A DNA stretch of 64,000 nt from Puniceibacterium sp. IMCC21224 (GTDB lineage Bacteria > Pseudomonadota > Alphaproteobacteria > Rhodobacterales > Rhodobacteraceae), in contig NZ_LDPY01000001.1 of NCBI RefSeq assembly GCF_001038505.1, positions 434,001 to 498,000 on the forward strand, written 5' to 3'. This document shows positions 1-9,909 of the stretch, one piece after another (the stretch's first letter is position 1; every line of letters starts with the position of its first letter). A program made the translations under genes and the position numbers. The notes under the pieces are model-generated. The model was given only the letters and a program-made list of their open reading frames with translations. It was not told the DNA's origin and ran no database searches.

Positions 1-828
1 GAAATGGCGCCAAAAAAGATCCCTCCGGTCAGTCGCAACGACGATCCACAAAGCTTTGCGCCCGAAGGGCCGCGCCGCAAACGCGTGGCGCTGATGACGG
101 GCTGTGCGCAAAAGGCACTGAACACCGATATCAACGACGCAACGATTCGGCTGCTGACCCGACTGGGTTGCGAGGTGGTTGTCGCCAAAGGTGCGGGGTG
201 CTGCGGTGCGCTGACCCATCACATGGGCAAGACCGGCGAAAGCCACGCTGCTGCGGCGCAGAATATTCGCGCCTGGACCCGTGAAATCGACGGCGCGGGA
301 TTGGATGCCATTGTGATCAACACCAGTGGTTGCGGGACCACGGTCAAGGATTACGGCCATATGTTTCGCAATGACCCTCTGGCTGCGGACGCAGCCCGTG
401 TATCAGGTGTCGCGATGGATATCAGCGAACTGCTGATGACTCTGGGCCTGCCCGAGGCGGTGCCGCAGAATCTGACAGTGGCCTATCATGCGGCCTGTTC
501 GCTCCAACATGGGCAAAAGATCAAGACGTACCCCAAAGAATTGTTGAAGCGCGCCGGTTTCACTGTGGTCGAGCCGTCAGACAGCCATTTGTGCTGCGGC
601 TCAGCCGGAACCTACAATCTGATGCAGCCAGAGATTTCAAAGCAGTTGAAAACTCGCAAGGTTCGCACACTCGAGGCGCGTAATCCGGATGTGATCGCTG
701 CGGGGAATATCGGCTGCATGATGCAGATCGGATCTGGCACCGCCATACCCATCGTGCATACGGTTGAGCTGCTGGATTGGGCACTGGGCGGGCCGATTCC
801 GCCTGCGCTGGCGCTCACGACATCGTGA
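1..828 (+). CDS. glcF: Glycolate oxidase iron-sulfur subunit GlcF, 3' part (5' end outside window)
   Basis: The frame is open from the first base, so this is the C-terminal part (about 275 residues) of a protein that is usually a little over 400. What remains carries two cysteine-rich CCG modules: CAQKALN, GAGCCGALTHH and SGCGTT form the first, and YHAACSLQHGQ, LCCGSAGTYNL and GNIGCMMQI the second. These match the heterodisulfide-reductase-like C-terminal half of GlcF. In the family, GlcF passes electrons from the GlcD/GlcE flavoprotein when glycolate is oxidised to glyoxylate. The N-terminal 4Fe-4S ferredoxin part lies upstream of the window, and glcD/glcE would be expected there as well. 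The stop is TGA at 826-828. Confidence 0.88.
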   Translation, partial: EMAPKKIPPVSRNDDPQSFAPEGPRRKRVALMTGCAQKALNTDINDATIRLLTRLGCEVVVAKGAGCCGALTHHMGKTGESHAAAAQNIRAWTREIDGAGLDAIVINTSGCGTTVKDYGHMFRNDPLAADAARVSGVAMDISELLMTLGLPEAVPQNLTVAYHAACSLQHGQKIKTYPKELLKRAGFTVVEPSDSHLCCGSAGTYNLMQPEISKQLKTRKVRTLEARNPDVIAAGNIGCMMQIGSGTAIPIVHTVELLDWALGGPIPPALALTTS

Positions 829-915
829 TCGCGAGAATTACGGTTTAATTTATCCTTTTTGCCCCAATTTTGCCAAAGCCGGTCAATAGACCCAGAGAAA
901 AATTGGAGTGATTTG

Positions 916-1731
916 GTGCCACGGCGGATATGCGTCATAATTTTGTCCCTGCTGTGTCTGTCAACGGCGCCTTTGCTGGCTCAGCAAAGCGGGCTGTTCT
1001 TGATGGAGAGCGCCGAAGACGGACGCAATTGGGAGGCGGTTGGCCGCCTCGAAATCGCAGGCGAGGCGTTCTGCACTGGTGCCCTGATCGAACCGGGGCT
1101 GGTGCTGACAGCGGCGCATTGCCTGTTCAATCCCGAAACTGGCGCGCGTGTGCCCGCCGACCAGATGCAGTTCCTTGTCGGATGGCGCAACGGTCGCGCG
1201 GCGGCCTACCGGCGGGTGCGGCGCGCAGAACCGCACCCGGATTACGATTACCGCAGCGCTACGGATGCTGATCGGGTGCGCGTGGATGTGGCCCTGCTCG
1301 AACTACAGCATCCGGTGCGCAACGGCAGCATCGTTCCGTTCGAGACAGACCACCGCCCTGAAAACGGCGATCGCGTCGGCGTCGTTTCCTATGCGCATAA
1401 CCGGTCCGAGGCACCGTCCCTGCAAGAGATCTGCGACGTCAAGGCACAGCAGCGGGGCGTTCTGATTCTGACCTGTCAGGTGGATTTTGGTAGCTCTGGC
1501 TCTCCGGTTTTTTCTTTTGATACCGGTACACCGCGCATCGTTTCTGTGGTCTCTGCTAAAGCCGAAGCCAATGGCGAGCCGGTGTCGCTGGGCACCACGC
1601 TCGAAATCCCGATCGCGCTGATCAAAGAGGTATTGGCCCGCAAAGACGGCCTTGCTGCGACTGGTATTACCGGCGTCAGCCGCGTAGGCGCCATCCCGAG
1701 GAACACCGGAGCAAAGTTCATAACGCCATGA
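916..1731 (+). CDS. Secreted trypsin/V8-like serine protease (first of a tandem pair)
   Basis: The chosen start is GTG 916, with GGAG about 8 bases upstream. It gives a clean Sec signal peptide ending near STAPLLAQQ; a longer TTG-started frame would put polar residues before it. The catalytic triad is visible: His68 in LTAAHC, Asp124 in DVALLEL and Ser194 in GSSGSP. Four cysteines (CTG, AHC, EICDV, LTCQV) are placed for two disulfides as in chymotrypsin-fold enzymes. The active-site motif GSSGSP, in place of GDSGGP, resembles glutamyl endopeptidase/V8-type members. The gene overlaps the next protease by 4 bases (ATGA), so the two are probably co-translated. The substrate is unknown; export to the periplasm or outside is inferred from the signal peptide. 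Confidence 0.85.
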   Translation: MPRRICVIILSLLCLSTAPLLAQQSGLFLMESAEDGRNWEAVGRLEIAGEAFCTGALIEPGLVLTAAHCLFNPETGARVPADQMQFLVGWRNGRAAAYRRVRRAEPHPDYDYRSATDADRVRVDVALLELQHPVRNGSIVPFETDHRPENGDRVGVVSYAHNRSEAPSLQEICDVKAQQRGVLILTCQVDFGSSGSPVFSFDTGTPRIVSVVSAKAEANGEPVSLGTTLEIPIALIKEVLARKDGLAATGITGVSRVGAIPRNTGAKFITP

Positions 1732-2531
1732 AATATATTATTTTTCTCCTGGTGTGCTCGCTCGGTCTGCCTGCTGCGGCTGAGAGCTCGGATGGTCTTT
1801 TGGTCATGCAGCGCCGGGGTGAAATTCTGGGATGGGAGGGGGTCGGCCGGATCGACATGCCAGGTGGCCTATGTACCGGCGTGCTGATCGGGCCCGATAT
1901 CGTGCTGACGGCGGCGCATTGCGTGGCGGGGCGCAGTGCGCGGGACCGGATTACCTTTCGGGCCGGCTATCGCAATGGTGGCTCGATGGCGGATCGGCGT
2001 GTGGCGCGTATCGCTGTCGCGCCCGGCTATCACGCCTCTTCGGGGGGGCTGATACGGTCCGATATGATTGTTCACGATGTGGCGCTGCTGCGCCTCGCCG
2101 CGCCTATTTCCAGCGCCGAAGCCAACCCTTTCAAGCTTTTTGACGGTGTCAGTTCCGGTGATGCCGTTAGTGTTGTGTCTTATGGTCGGGGCCGTGAAGA
2201 GGTTCTGTCACGTCAGCCTGATTGTGCCGTGACTGGCCGCTTTCGTGATGGATTGATGTCGTTTGACTGCAATGTGACCTTTGGGTCGTCCGGCGCGCCG
2301 GTTTTTGTGCGTGATCAGGGGCGGATGCGGATCCTATCGTTGATTTCGGCAGGTACCGATCTGGGTTCGGGTCACAGCACTGCCTACGGCATGTCACTCC
2401 CAGAGGTGGTGTCTGGTTTGATGCGTGAACTGACCAACGCAGACTCGCAGCCTCGGATTTCGGCGGGCGCGCGCCGGGTCAGCGTTGGCCAGCGCATGAC
2501 CGGAAATGGTGCGCGGTTCGTGCGACCCTGA
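1728..2531 (+). CDS. Secreted trypsin/V8-like serine protease (second of a tandem pair)
   Basis: This 267-residue protein has a signal peptide (residues 1-18, ending PAAAES). It has the triad His64 (LTAAHC), Asp117 (HDVALLRL) and Ser188 (GSSGAP), with four cysteines at the same places as in the preceding gene. Both proteins share the W-E-x-V-G-R segment near the N-terminus and a similar tail (RVSVGQRMTGNGARFVRP here), so the pair looks like an old tandem duplication. Its start overlaps the stop of the first gene by 4 bases. Cleavage specificity cannot be read from the sequence. Confidence 0.85.
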   Translation: MKYIIFLLVCSLGLPAAAESSDGLLVMQRRGEILGWEGVGRIDMPGGLCTGVLIGPDIVLTAAHCVAGRSARDRITFRAGYRNGGSMADRRVARIAVAPGYHASSGGLIRSDMIVHDVALLRLAAPISSAEANPFKLFDGVSSGDAVSVVSYGRGREEVLSRQPDCAVTGRFRDGLMSFDCNVTFGSSGAPVFVRDQGRMRILSLISAGTDLGSGHSTAYGMSLPEVVSGLMRELTNADSQPRISAGARRVSVGQRMTGNGARFVRP

Positions 2532-2545
2532 CACTGATCGCGGGC

Positions 2546-2574
2546 CTTGAAACCCGCAAAACCCTACCCACATT
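2546..2574 (+). promoter_or_regulatory. Candidate heat-shock (RpoH-type) promoter upstream of hsp20
   Basis: CTTGAA at 2546-2551 is followed after 15 bases by CCCACATT at 2567-2574. This resembles the sigma-32 pattern CTTGAA-N13-15-CCCCATNT. It lies about 100 bases before the small heat-shock gene, which fits that gene's usual control. The -10 half is imperfect. Confidence 0.35.
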
Positions 2575-2677
2575 CTTGCCATCGGGGCGCCAATCAATGG
2601 GCCTCGGATCACCTCCGCTTGTCCCGGGACGGGAAGGCGGATTATCGAAAATGGTATCGCTCACTGGAGGATGACCC

Positions 2678-3145
2678 ATGCGTAGCTTTGATTTTGCACC
2701 ACTTTACCGTGCCACCGTCGGATTTGACCAGATCGCCGACATGATGGATCGGGTACTGGCCAACGATGTGGCCCAGCCGACCTATCCCCCCTACAATATC
2801 GAAAAGACCGCTGACGACGCGTATCGCATCTCAATTGCTGTTGCGGGTTTCACGGACGCTGACCTGTCGGTCGATGTCAGGGAACATGCGCTGATCGTGT
2901 CGGCCCGCAAGGCGGACTCCAACGAGGCCCGTTCTTTTCTGCATAGGGGCATTGCCACTCGGGCGTTTGAACGTCGGTTCCAGCTGGCTGACCACGTTCG
3001 CGTCACCGGAGCCAGCCATGCGGATGGCATGTTGCATATCGACCTCGCCCGCGAGGTCCCCGAGGCATTGAAGCCGCGCCGGATCGAGATTGCCAAGGCC
3101 GAAAGCACCAGAAAAGATGTCGTTGACGCGCAGGCCGTCAACTGA
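2678..3145 (+). CDS. Small heat-shock protein (Hsp20/alpha-crystallin family, IbpA-like)
   Basis: The 155-residue protein has the alpha-crystallin layout. The N-terminal arm (FDFAPLYRATVGFDQIADMM) is the form seen in IbpA-type proteins. It is followed by PPYNIEK, then a beta-sandwich core with YRISIAVAGF and LHRGIATRAFERRFQLADHV, and the ADGMLHIDLARE strand before the tail. Members bind unfolding proteins without ATP and hold them for the DnaK/ClpB system. The start at 2678 has a strong GGAGG seven bases upstream. A heat-shock type promoter is possible about 100 bases upstream. The gene stands alone on this strand. Confidence 0.92.
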   Translation: MRSFDFAPLYRATVGFDQIADMMDRVLANDVAQPTYPPYNIEKTADDAYRISIAVAGFTDADLSVDVREHALIVSARKADSNEARSFLHRGIATRAFERRFQLADHVRVTGASHADGMLHIDLAREVPEALKPRRIEIAKAESTRKDVVDAQAVN

Positions 3146-3194
3146 GGTTGCGAGGATAGATCAGGCATTTTGCCGATCTAATTCACATTGAAGG

Positions 3195-3217
3195 TGTCCG
3201 GCTCTGAGGGCCGGACA
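3195..3217 (+). terminator. Hairpin downstream of hsp20, possible terminator
   Basis: TGTCCGGC (3195-3202) and GCCGGACA (3210-3217) form a perfect 8-base stem with a 7-base loop, 50 bases after the hsp20 stop. No long T-run follows, so function as an intrinsic terminator is uncertain. The remaining bases to 3424, between hsp20 and the convergent cyclodeaminase gene, show nothing else convincing. Confidence 0.4.
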
Positions 3218-3424
3218 TTTCCGATAGGTTGTTGACACGGGCGCGGCATGGCCGACTTGCGTACAAGAGCAAAGGTGTCGGCGGTAATCGGGGTGTGCAC
3301 GTGATGGGCGGCATGCCTATCGAAGACTCTATCAACCAAGTATATGGCAAGGCGCCCAACCGAACGCGCTTGATCGGGTTCATCGGATCGCTTTCGCATC
3401 CAGACCGGGCACGTCAGTTGAAAC

Positions 3425-4339
3425 TTAGCGCGTGCGCCATTGATCAAGAATATATCGGCTCACCATCAGATCGAGATGAGCGCCGCCACCGTTCTTGAAA
3501 AGCGTGATATCCTCTGGCGTGCGACGAAACGCGGACAGATTGTAGTAGTCTGCCACGACGTGATCGTGCGAGATGACGCCCTGAGCCAATGGGATTTTCA
3601 GTTCGCCGATATGGCCCAGAACAGTGTCGATATTGTCCACGTGGACACGCGACCGAAGCAACGCAGTGTCATCCGCCTCGCGCATGTCGGGGCGATATGC
3701 GCCGATCAGATCGACGTGCTGGCCGGGGCGCAACCAATCGCCACGCAGCACCGGCGCTGTTGTCATGGTGGCACAGGTGATGATGTCTGCCTGCGTCACT
3801 GCCGCCTCCAGATCGTCGGCCACCCGTACTCCGGGAAACTTTGCCGCGAGTCGCTCGGCCCCGGCGCGGGTGCGGTTCCATACGGCAAAGCGCGCCGCTG
3901 GAAAGGCAGCGCTGTAGGCTTCAATCAGCGTGCCCGCCACGGTACCCGCGCCAACAATCAAGATTTCGCGACTGTCGGGCCGCGCCAGTTTGCGCGCCGC
4001 CAAGAGGCTGTCGCCTGCTGTCTTCCATTTGGTCACCAGATGAAAGTCGATATAAGCTTCGAGCCCGCCATCCCGGTCGGAAAACAGGCACACCGCACCA
4101 TTTACCCCCGGCATCCCCAACGCGGCATTGCCGGGAAAGATCGTTGCCGACTTGACCGCCAGCCCCATTCCGTCGATCCAGGCTGCCCGGTTCAGCAGGG
4201 TATCTTTGCCGCGATATAGAAAGGTATCCGCAATCTCGGCCTTGGGCAAAAGATGCCCTGCCTCCAGTGCAGCCGTCAGCTCCAGCCAGTCAAGCTGCGC
4301 TTCGCCTTGGTCAAAGGGAATGATGACAGGAGTGTTCAT
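3425..4339 (-). CDS. Ornithine cyclodeaminase / mu-crystallin family protein
   Basis: The 304-residue protein matches the family in length. It has the Rossmann nucleotide-binding segment ILIVGAGTVAGTLIEAYSAA in its middle, the substrate-side segment TFLYRGKDTLLNRAAW near the N-terminus, and GAYRPDMREAD late in the chain. Family members include ornithine cyclodeaminase, alanine dehydrogenase and pyrroline-2-carboxylate reductase, and sequence alone does not choose between them. The start at 4339 was picked because it overlaps the stop of the upstream HAD gene (ATGA) and has AGAGGCGGC before it. It is the last gene of the minus-strand group that starts at the AEC transporter. Confidence 0.8.
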   Translation of the reverse strand: MNTPVIIPFDQGEAQLDWLELTAALEAGHLLPKAEIADTFLYRGKDTLLNRAAWIDGMGLAVKSATIFPGNAALGMPGVNGAVCLFSDRDGGLEAYIDFHLVTKWKTAGDSLLAARKLARPDSREILIVGAGTVAGTLIEAYSAAFPAARFAVWNRTRAGAERLAAKFPGVRVADDLEAAVTQADIITCATMTTAPVLRGDWLRPGQHVDLIGAYRPDMREADDTALLRSRVHVDNIDTVLGHIGELKIPLAQGVISHDHVVADYYNLSAFRRTPEDITLFKNGGGAHLDLMVSRYILDQWRTR

Positions 4340-4956
4340 GCCGCCTCTTCCCGCGTGAGCAATCCTTGATCGACGAGCACCTGCGCCCACCCCAAAGGTC
4401 CTTCAAAAAGGTGCGCCTGCCAGCCCCGTGTCTTGGCGGCGGCGATATTATCGGCACGATCGTCAGTGAACAGCAGGGCCTGTGGCGCAATCCCGCAATC
4501 GGCCTCAACCATAGCATAGATCTCTGGATCGGGCTTGATCACCCCCAGTTGGGCCGAAATGTAGCGCCGGTCAAATTCGCCAAGAAACGGATATCGCGGC
4601 TCTGCCAATGCAAACGTCCCGATGCCGAAATTTGTCAGTGCAAAGACTGGCACCGCTTTGACTCGCAAAGCACGCAAGAGGCGAACCGAATGCGCAATCT
4701 CTGGCGTGGCCAGATCCAGCCAGTTGTCGTGCCACATCCGGATTGCGTCCCGCCAGGCGGGGTAGGTTTCGGCGCAGGCATAGACCGTGTCACGAAAATC
4801 CGCGCCGCGGTCAACCACGTCGTTCATTGCGTGAAGGTTTACCTCGGCGAACAACGCGTTGCGCTGTTCAACACCCAGGACGCGATCAAAAAACCGCTCG
4901 GGCTGCCATTCGATCAGTACGTTGCCGATATCGAAAATCACTGCCTGTGGTGTCAT
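4336..4956 (-). CDS. HAD superfamily hydrolase (subfamily IA)
   Basis: The four HAD motifs are in order: FDIGNVL (nucleophile Asp; the family's second Asp is Asn here, as in YihX-like members), LTNFG, KPDPEIY and FTDDRADNI. The alpha-helical cap between motifs I and II is of the small C1 type. Such enzymes are usually phosphatases or haloacid dehalogenases; the substrate is not predictable. The start at ATG 4956 was preferred over a TTG 24 bases upstream because it has GAGGGCAGG before it. The gene is translationally coupled to the cyclodeaminase gene downstream. Confidence 0.82.
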   Translation of the reverse strand: MTPQAVIFDIGNVLIEWQPERFFDRVLGVEQRNALFAEVNLHAMNDVVDRGADFRDTVYACAETYPAWRDAIRMWHDNWLDLATPEIAHSVRLLRALRVKAVPVFALTNFGIGTFALAEPRYPFLGEFDRRYISAQLGVIKPDPEIYAMVEADCGIAPQALLFTDDRADNIAAAKTRGWQAHLFEGPLGWAQVLVDQGLLTREEAA

Positions 4957-4998
4957 CCTGCCCTCGCTATCCTCGCTCAAAAGCTGTGCGGCCCGATG

Positions 4999-5448
4999 TC
5001 ACCGTTGTGCGGCCCGTAGTTCCCGCTCCAGCGCCTCAAGGAAACGGGACCGGTCCGCCTTTGTAAAGCCTTTCCCGCCGCCCTGCCGGAACGGGTCTGC
5101 CGCCCGCAGGTCTGTCATGAGATCCCGCATCGCCAGTTGTTGCCCGATGTTGGCCGGGGTGAACGCGTCGCCGTTGTGGCGCAACACCCGAGCGCCAGCG
5201 GCCACACATTTTGCGGCCAGCGGGATGTCCCCGGTTACAACCACATCGCCGGGGCCTGCGCGGTCTGCGATCCACATGTCAGCCACGTCGGGTCCGTCCG
5301 GCACCACCACCAGTTCGACCAGCGGATTGCGTGGCGGGCGAAGACCGCCATTGGCGACCAAATACATCCGCACACCGTGCCGTGTGGCCACCCGCTCGGC
5401 CTCTTCCTTGACAGGGCAGGCGTCCGCGTCGATGTAGACTGCGGTCAC
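4999..5448 (-). CDS. UPF0178 family protein (YaiI/YqxD, DUF188)
   Basis: The 149-residue protein begins [15 protein letters not shown] and contains [21 protein letters not shown] and [16 protein letters not shown], the conserved blocks of the UPF0178 family. The conserved acidic residues near the N-terminus recall PIN-like nuclease folds, but no activity is established for the family as far as I can state. The start is GTG 5448, overlapping the TGA of the formylglutathione hydrolase gene (GTGA). This places it in the same transcript. Confidence 0.88.
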   Translation of the reverse strand: MTAVYIDADACPVKEEAERVATRHGVRMYLVANGGLRPPRNPLVELVVVPDGPDVADMWIADRAGPGDVVVTGDIPLAAKCVAAGARVLRHNGDAFTPANIGQQLAMRDLMTDLRAADPFRQGGGKGFTKADRSRFLEALERELRAAQR

Positions 5449-6275
5449 GTGTACAGCGCCTCAGCCGCAAAGGTGACGTGATCCTCCATAAAGCTCGCCA
5501 TGAAGAAATAGCTGTGATCGTAGCCTTTTTGCATCCGCAAGAGTCCCTCTTGGCGACGCCTGACCATTGCTTCGGCCAGTGTTTCGGGCCGAAGCAGGTC
5601 GAGGAACTGATCGGCACTGCCCTGGTCAATCAGGACCGGGCCGTCAAACCCGACCTCGGCCATTTGCAGGCTCGCGTCATGCTTGCTCCATTGTCCCTTG
5701 TCGTCGCCCAGATAGGCGTTCAGCTGTTTCTGCCCCCACGCGCTTTGAGTCGGGTTGGCGATTGGCGCAAACGCCGAGACCGAGCGGAACCGCCCGGGAA
5801 GGCCCATCGCCAGCGTCAGGGCGCCATGCCCGCCCATGGAATGGCCGGTGATCGCCTGCCGTTCGAGATCGATCGCAAATTCGCGCCCCAGCAGGGTGGG
5901 CAGTTCGTCTGCAAGATAATCCCACATACGAAAGTGCGGGGCCCACGGCGTTTGGGTCGCATTTACGTAAAAACCCGCGCCTTTCCCCAGATCATAGGCG
6001 TCATCGTCGGCAACATCTTCGCCGCGCGGGCTGGTGTCGGGAAAGACAAGGGCGATGCCCTGCTCTGCGGCCCATCCCTGGGCACCGGCCTTGGTCATTG
6101 CGTTTTCGTGGGTGCAGGTCAGTCCCGACAAATACCACAGTACCGGAACGGGGCCTTGGCTAGCCTCTTCTGGCAGGAACAGGCCAAAGGTCATGTCGCC
6201 CGCAGTGGAGTCCGAGGCATGAGAGTAGACACCCTGCACGCCGCCATGGCAGCGATTTTCTGATACAATTTTCAT
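5445..6275 (-). CDS. fghA: S-formylglutathione hydrolase
   Basis: This 276-residue alpha/beta hydrolase of the esterase D family starts [12 protein letters not shown]. It has [18 protein letters not shown], the nucleophile elbow [10 protein letters not shown], the acidic residue region [11 protein letters not shown] and the His in KGYDHSYFF. FghA hydrolyses S-formylglutathione to formate and glutathione as the last step of glutathione-dependent formaldehyde detoxification, in the cytoplasm. The usual partner, class III alcohol dehydrogenase, is not in the window. The start at 6275 has AGAGGAC upstream; a longer frame upstream lacks homology. Confidence 0.93.
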   Translation of the reverse strand: MKIVSENRCHGGVQGVYSHASDSTAGDMTFGLFLPEEASQGPVPVLWYLSGLTCTHENAMTKAGAQGWAAEQGIALVFPDTSPRGEDVADDDAYDLGKGAGFYVNATQTPWAPHFRMWDYLADELPTLLGREFAIDLERQAITGHSMGGHGALTLAMGLPGRFRSVSAFAPIANPTQSAWGQKQLNAYLGDDKGQWSKHDASLQMAEVGFDGPVLIDQGSADQFLDLLRPETLAEAMVRRRQEGLLRMQKGYDHSYFFMASFMEDHVTFAAEALYT

Positions 6276-6336
6276 GTCTGTCCTCTGATCATTTGTCAGT
6301 TTGGCTACCGCAGGGTGTTCTGTCCGACAACCCCCA

Positions 6337-7278
6337 TCAGCCGCCGACCGCACCGCCAGTGACCCAGGCAATGACAGCCGAAACCGTGACGATGCTTAGC
6401 GCGGTGGACACCAGAATTGCCGCCGACACCCGCTGTGGGGCCACGCCATAGTGTTGGGCAAGGATGAACACGTTGCCCGCCACTGGCAACGCTGCGGCCG
6501 ACACGACAACAACCGCCTGATACGGTGTGACCGGGAAGAAAAGGTATGCCCCGGCCGCAACGAACAATGGATGAAGGATGAGTTTGCAAAAGCTCAGCCA
6601 GCCCGCGATTTGGATCCGTTCGGCCGATTTGCTAGCCAGCGACGCGCCGATGGCGAACAATGCGCCGGGCGTGGCCGCATTCCCCAGCGTCGTCAGGAAT
6701 TCGTTGACCGGGACCGGCACCGGCAGACCAGAGCCTGAAACGGCAAGGCCCAGAACGATGGACACGATCATCGGATTTTTGACCAGCCCAAGGCTCACGG
6801 TTCGCAACACCCCTGCCGACATTTTGCCGTCCTGCGACCCGGTCACCAGGATCACCAAAAGAGACGAAAATACGATCAGATCGATTGCCAGAATCAGGAT
6901 GATCGGGCCAACGGCCTCTTGCCCCAGCAGCAGCGCCAGCATCGGCACGCCCAGAAACCCGGTGTTGCCGATGGCGGCACATTGCGCTTCGATCGCGGCG
7001 GTGCGCACGTCCAGTCCGCGCAGAAATGCCACAGCGGTCGCAACGCCATAAACAAACGCCGTTCCCCAGAGATAGGCCGCTGCCAATCGCGCATCAAAAA
7101 TCTCGCCAAAGCTCAGGTTCGCTGAAAACCGGAACAGCATCGCGGAGAGGGCGAAATAAAACACGAACTTGGTCAGGCTGGCCGTCGCCGCTTCGGTAAA
7201 AAAGCGTGTGCGCCCGGCCATGTAACCCAGCCCTATCAGGGCGAAAAATGGCAGCGTCTTGAGGAAGATATCCAGCAT
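6337..7278 (-). CDS. AEC family transporter (auxin efflux carrier-like permease)
   Basis: The 313-residue protein has about ten hydrophobic segments in two blocks of five separated by a polar stretch near residues 150-165. This is the AEC layout. Characteristic segments are GYMAGRTRFF, CAAIGNTGFLGVPML, KNPMIVSIVLGL and LPVAGNVFILAQHYG. Members export or import organic acids and other small anions; the substrate is not predictable here. It is the first gene of the minus-strand group. The formylglutathione hydrolase gene begins 61 bases downstream. Confidence 0.85.
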   Translation of the reverse strand: MLDIFLKTLPFFALIGLGYMAGRTRFFTEAATASLTKFVFYFALSAMLFRFSANLSFGEIFDARLAAAYLWGTAFVYGVATAVAFLRGLDVRTAAIEAQCAAIGNTGFLGVPMLALLLGQEAVGPIILILAIDLIVFSSLLVILVTGSQDGKMSAGVLRTVSLGLVKNPMIVSIVLGLAVSGSGLPVPVPVNEFLTTLGNAATPGALFAIGASLASKSAERIQIAGWLSFCKLILHPLFVAAGAYLFFPVTPYQAVVVVSAAALPVAGNVFILAQHYGVAPQRVSAAILVSTALSIVTVSAVIAWVTGGAVGG

Positions 7279-7371
7279 GACCGCTTTGGTAGCAGCCTCA
7301 GCGCAATCGTCAATCTATTGACGCCGTTTGGTATTGACAGGGCCAGTCATTCGCCGTCGGATCAGCGGCCT

Positions 7372-7962
7372 TCAGTCAGGCAACTCATCGGATGGAATCA
7401 TTGGAAAGAATGAGCCCTGCGACCACAGGCCAAACCAGCGCGCGCCCGCAACCTCGTGATGCGCACACAGATCTGCCAGCCGGTAAAAGCTTTTGCGGTC
7501 GATAAGCGCCTCAAGGTTGCTACGGACGAGGATATAGGGCGACGGTTCGGACGTTTCAGGGTCGCGATCAACACGGATCGAGTGATCGGGGCCTGCGACG
7601 GCCACATCGCCGACATGGGTGTGGAACGTCAGCTTCTGTTCTTTGCCTTTGCCCTCGGCCTCAAAATCGACCGCAACAAACGGGGCGTCATCGACGGTGA
7701 TCCCCACCTTTTCCACCGGCGTAACCAGGAAATAGCTGTCGCCCTCGCGTTTCAGGATGGACGAGAACAGCCGCACCAGCGCAGGCCGCCCGATAGGCGT
7801 GCCCAGATAAAACCAGGTCCCGTCGCGGGCGATACGCATGTCCAGATCGCCGCAGAACGGCGGGTTCCACAAATGGACCGGCGGCAGGCCACGACCTTTT
7901 GTGGCGCGAACTGAGGCAGCGATCCCTTCCGCCGACGGGGTTACAACATTTTGTGTGCTCAT
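7372..7962 (-). CDS. DUF1285 domain protein
   Basis: The protein contains the DUF1285 blocks LPPVHLWNPPFCGDLDMRIARDGTWFYLGTPIGRPALVRLFSSIL and EGDSYFLVTPVEKVGITVDDAPFVAVDF, given here only as landmarks around residues 28-110. Function is unknown. It is divergent from the MoxR operon with 67 bases between the starts, a layout in which a shared control region is likely. Three in-frame ATGs exist (7998, 7974, 7962). The last was chosen for the spacing from GAGGAA, but the choice is weak. Confidence 0.8.
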   Translation of the reverse strand: MSTQNVVTPSAEGIAASVRATKGRGLPPVHLWNPPFCGDLDMRIARDGTWFYLGTPIGRPALVRLFSSILKREGDSYFLVTPVEKVGITVDDAPFVAVDFEAEGKGKEQKLTFHTHVGDVAVAGPDHSIRVDRDPETSEPSPYILVRSNLEALIDRKSFYRLADLCAHHEVAGARWFGLWSQGSFFPMIPSDELPD

Positions 7963-8029
7963 TGCTTTTGCCATTTCCTCGCTGCGCGATACACTCATAA
8001 CAGAGTTTAGCGTTCAAGGGAGCAATGTC

Positions 8030-9033
<1,004 letters not shown>

Positions 9034-9037
<4 letters not shown>

Positions 9038-9909
9038 AACCAGCCCTCGCCCTGCGGCAACGCGCACAGGAAGAGGCGAGCCGCCTTCCGGCGCTGCTGG
9101 CGCGCGCCGAGCATCTGGCGGGCACGGTCATGTTTGGCGATCATGGGCGGCGGCGCTCAGGGATGGGGGATGATTTCTGGCAATACCGCCCGCTGCAAAC
9201 CGGCGATTCTCTGCGTAGTATCGACTGGCGTCGTTCAGCGCGCAGCGATGGGCAGTTTGTGCGCGAACGCGAATGGCAAATCGCCCAGAGTGTGATCGCC
9301 TGGCTCGATCAGGGGGCGTCGATGCGCTTTACCTCGGCCAAAGACCTTCCGACCAAGGGTGAGCGCGCCCGCCTGCTGATGCTGGCCACCACGATCCTGC
9401 TGATTCGGGGCGGCGAACGTGTGGGCCTGACCGGCTGGTCGCTGCCCCCCCGACGTGGCGAGCAGCAGATCCTGAGATTGGCCGAGGCGTTTAGTACCGA
9501 CGACGACGCCGATTACAGCGAACCTGAGGCGCGGGGGATGCTGCCCCATGCCCGCGCGATCTTTGTCTCGGATTTCCTCGGTGATCTGGAACCGGTCGAG
9601 GCCGCGCTGACCAAGGCTGCGGATCGCGGGGTGCGGGGCGCGCTTCTACAGGTGCTCGACCCCGCCGAAGAGGCGTTTCCGTTCGAGGGGCGCACAATCT
9701 TTGAAAGCGTCGGCAAATCGCTGGCGCATGAGACGCTCAAGGCTGGGGATCTGCGCGCACGGTATCTGGAACGGCTCGCCGCCCGCAAGGCGCGGCTGGA
9801 ACAACTCTGCCGCCTGACCGGCTGGCAATACGAGTGCCACCACACCAATACTTCAGCGCAATCGGCCCTGCTGTGGGTCTATCGCGCCATGGACGGAGGC
9901 CACGGATGA
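9034..9909 (+). CDS. DUF58 domain protein
   Basis: The 291-residue protein carries the DUF58 signature around residues 47-75 (GDDFWQYRPLQTGDSLRSIDWRRSAR). A VWA-like second half follows with ARAIFVSDFLGDLEPVEAALTKAADRGV. It starts with GTG 9034, overlapping the MoxR stop (GTGA), and ends in an ATGA overlap with the next gene. DUF58 proteins are regular partners of MoxR ATPases. Its exact task is unknown. Confidence 0.9.

Noticed and set aside
2540..2557. Short hairpin GCGGG...CCCGC after the second protease gene
   Set aside because: Only five base pairs and no T-run; it overlaps the proposed heat-shock promoter.
3229..3498. Open frame of 89 codons between hsp20 and the cyclodeaminase gene
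   Set aside because: It overlaps the end of the cyclodeaminase gene on the other strand, has no ribosome binding site or recognisable domain, and its composition is like a shadow frame.
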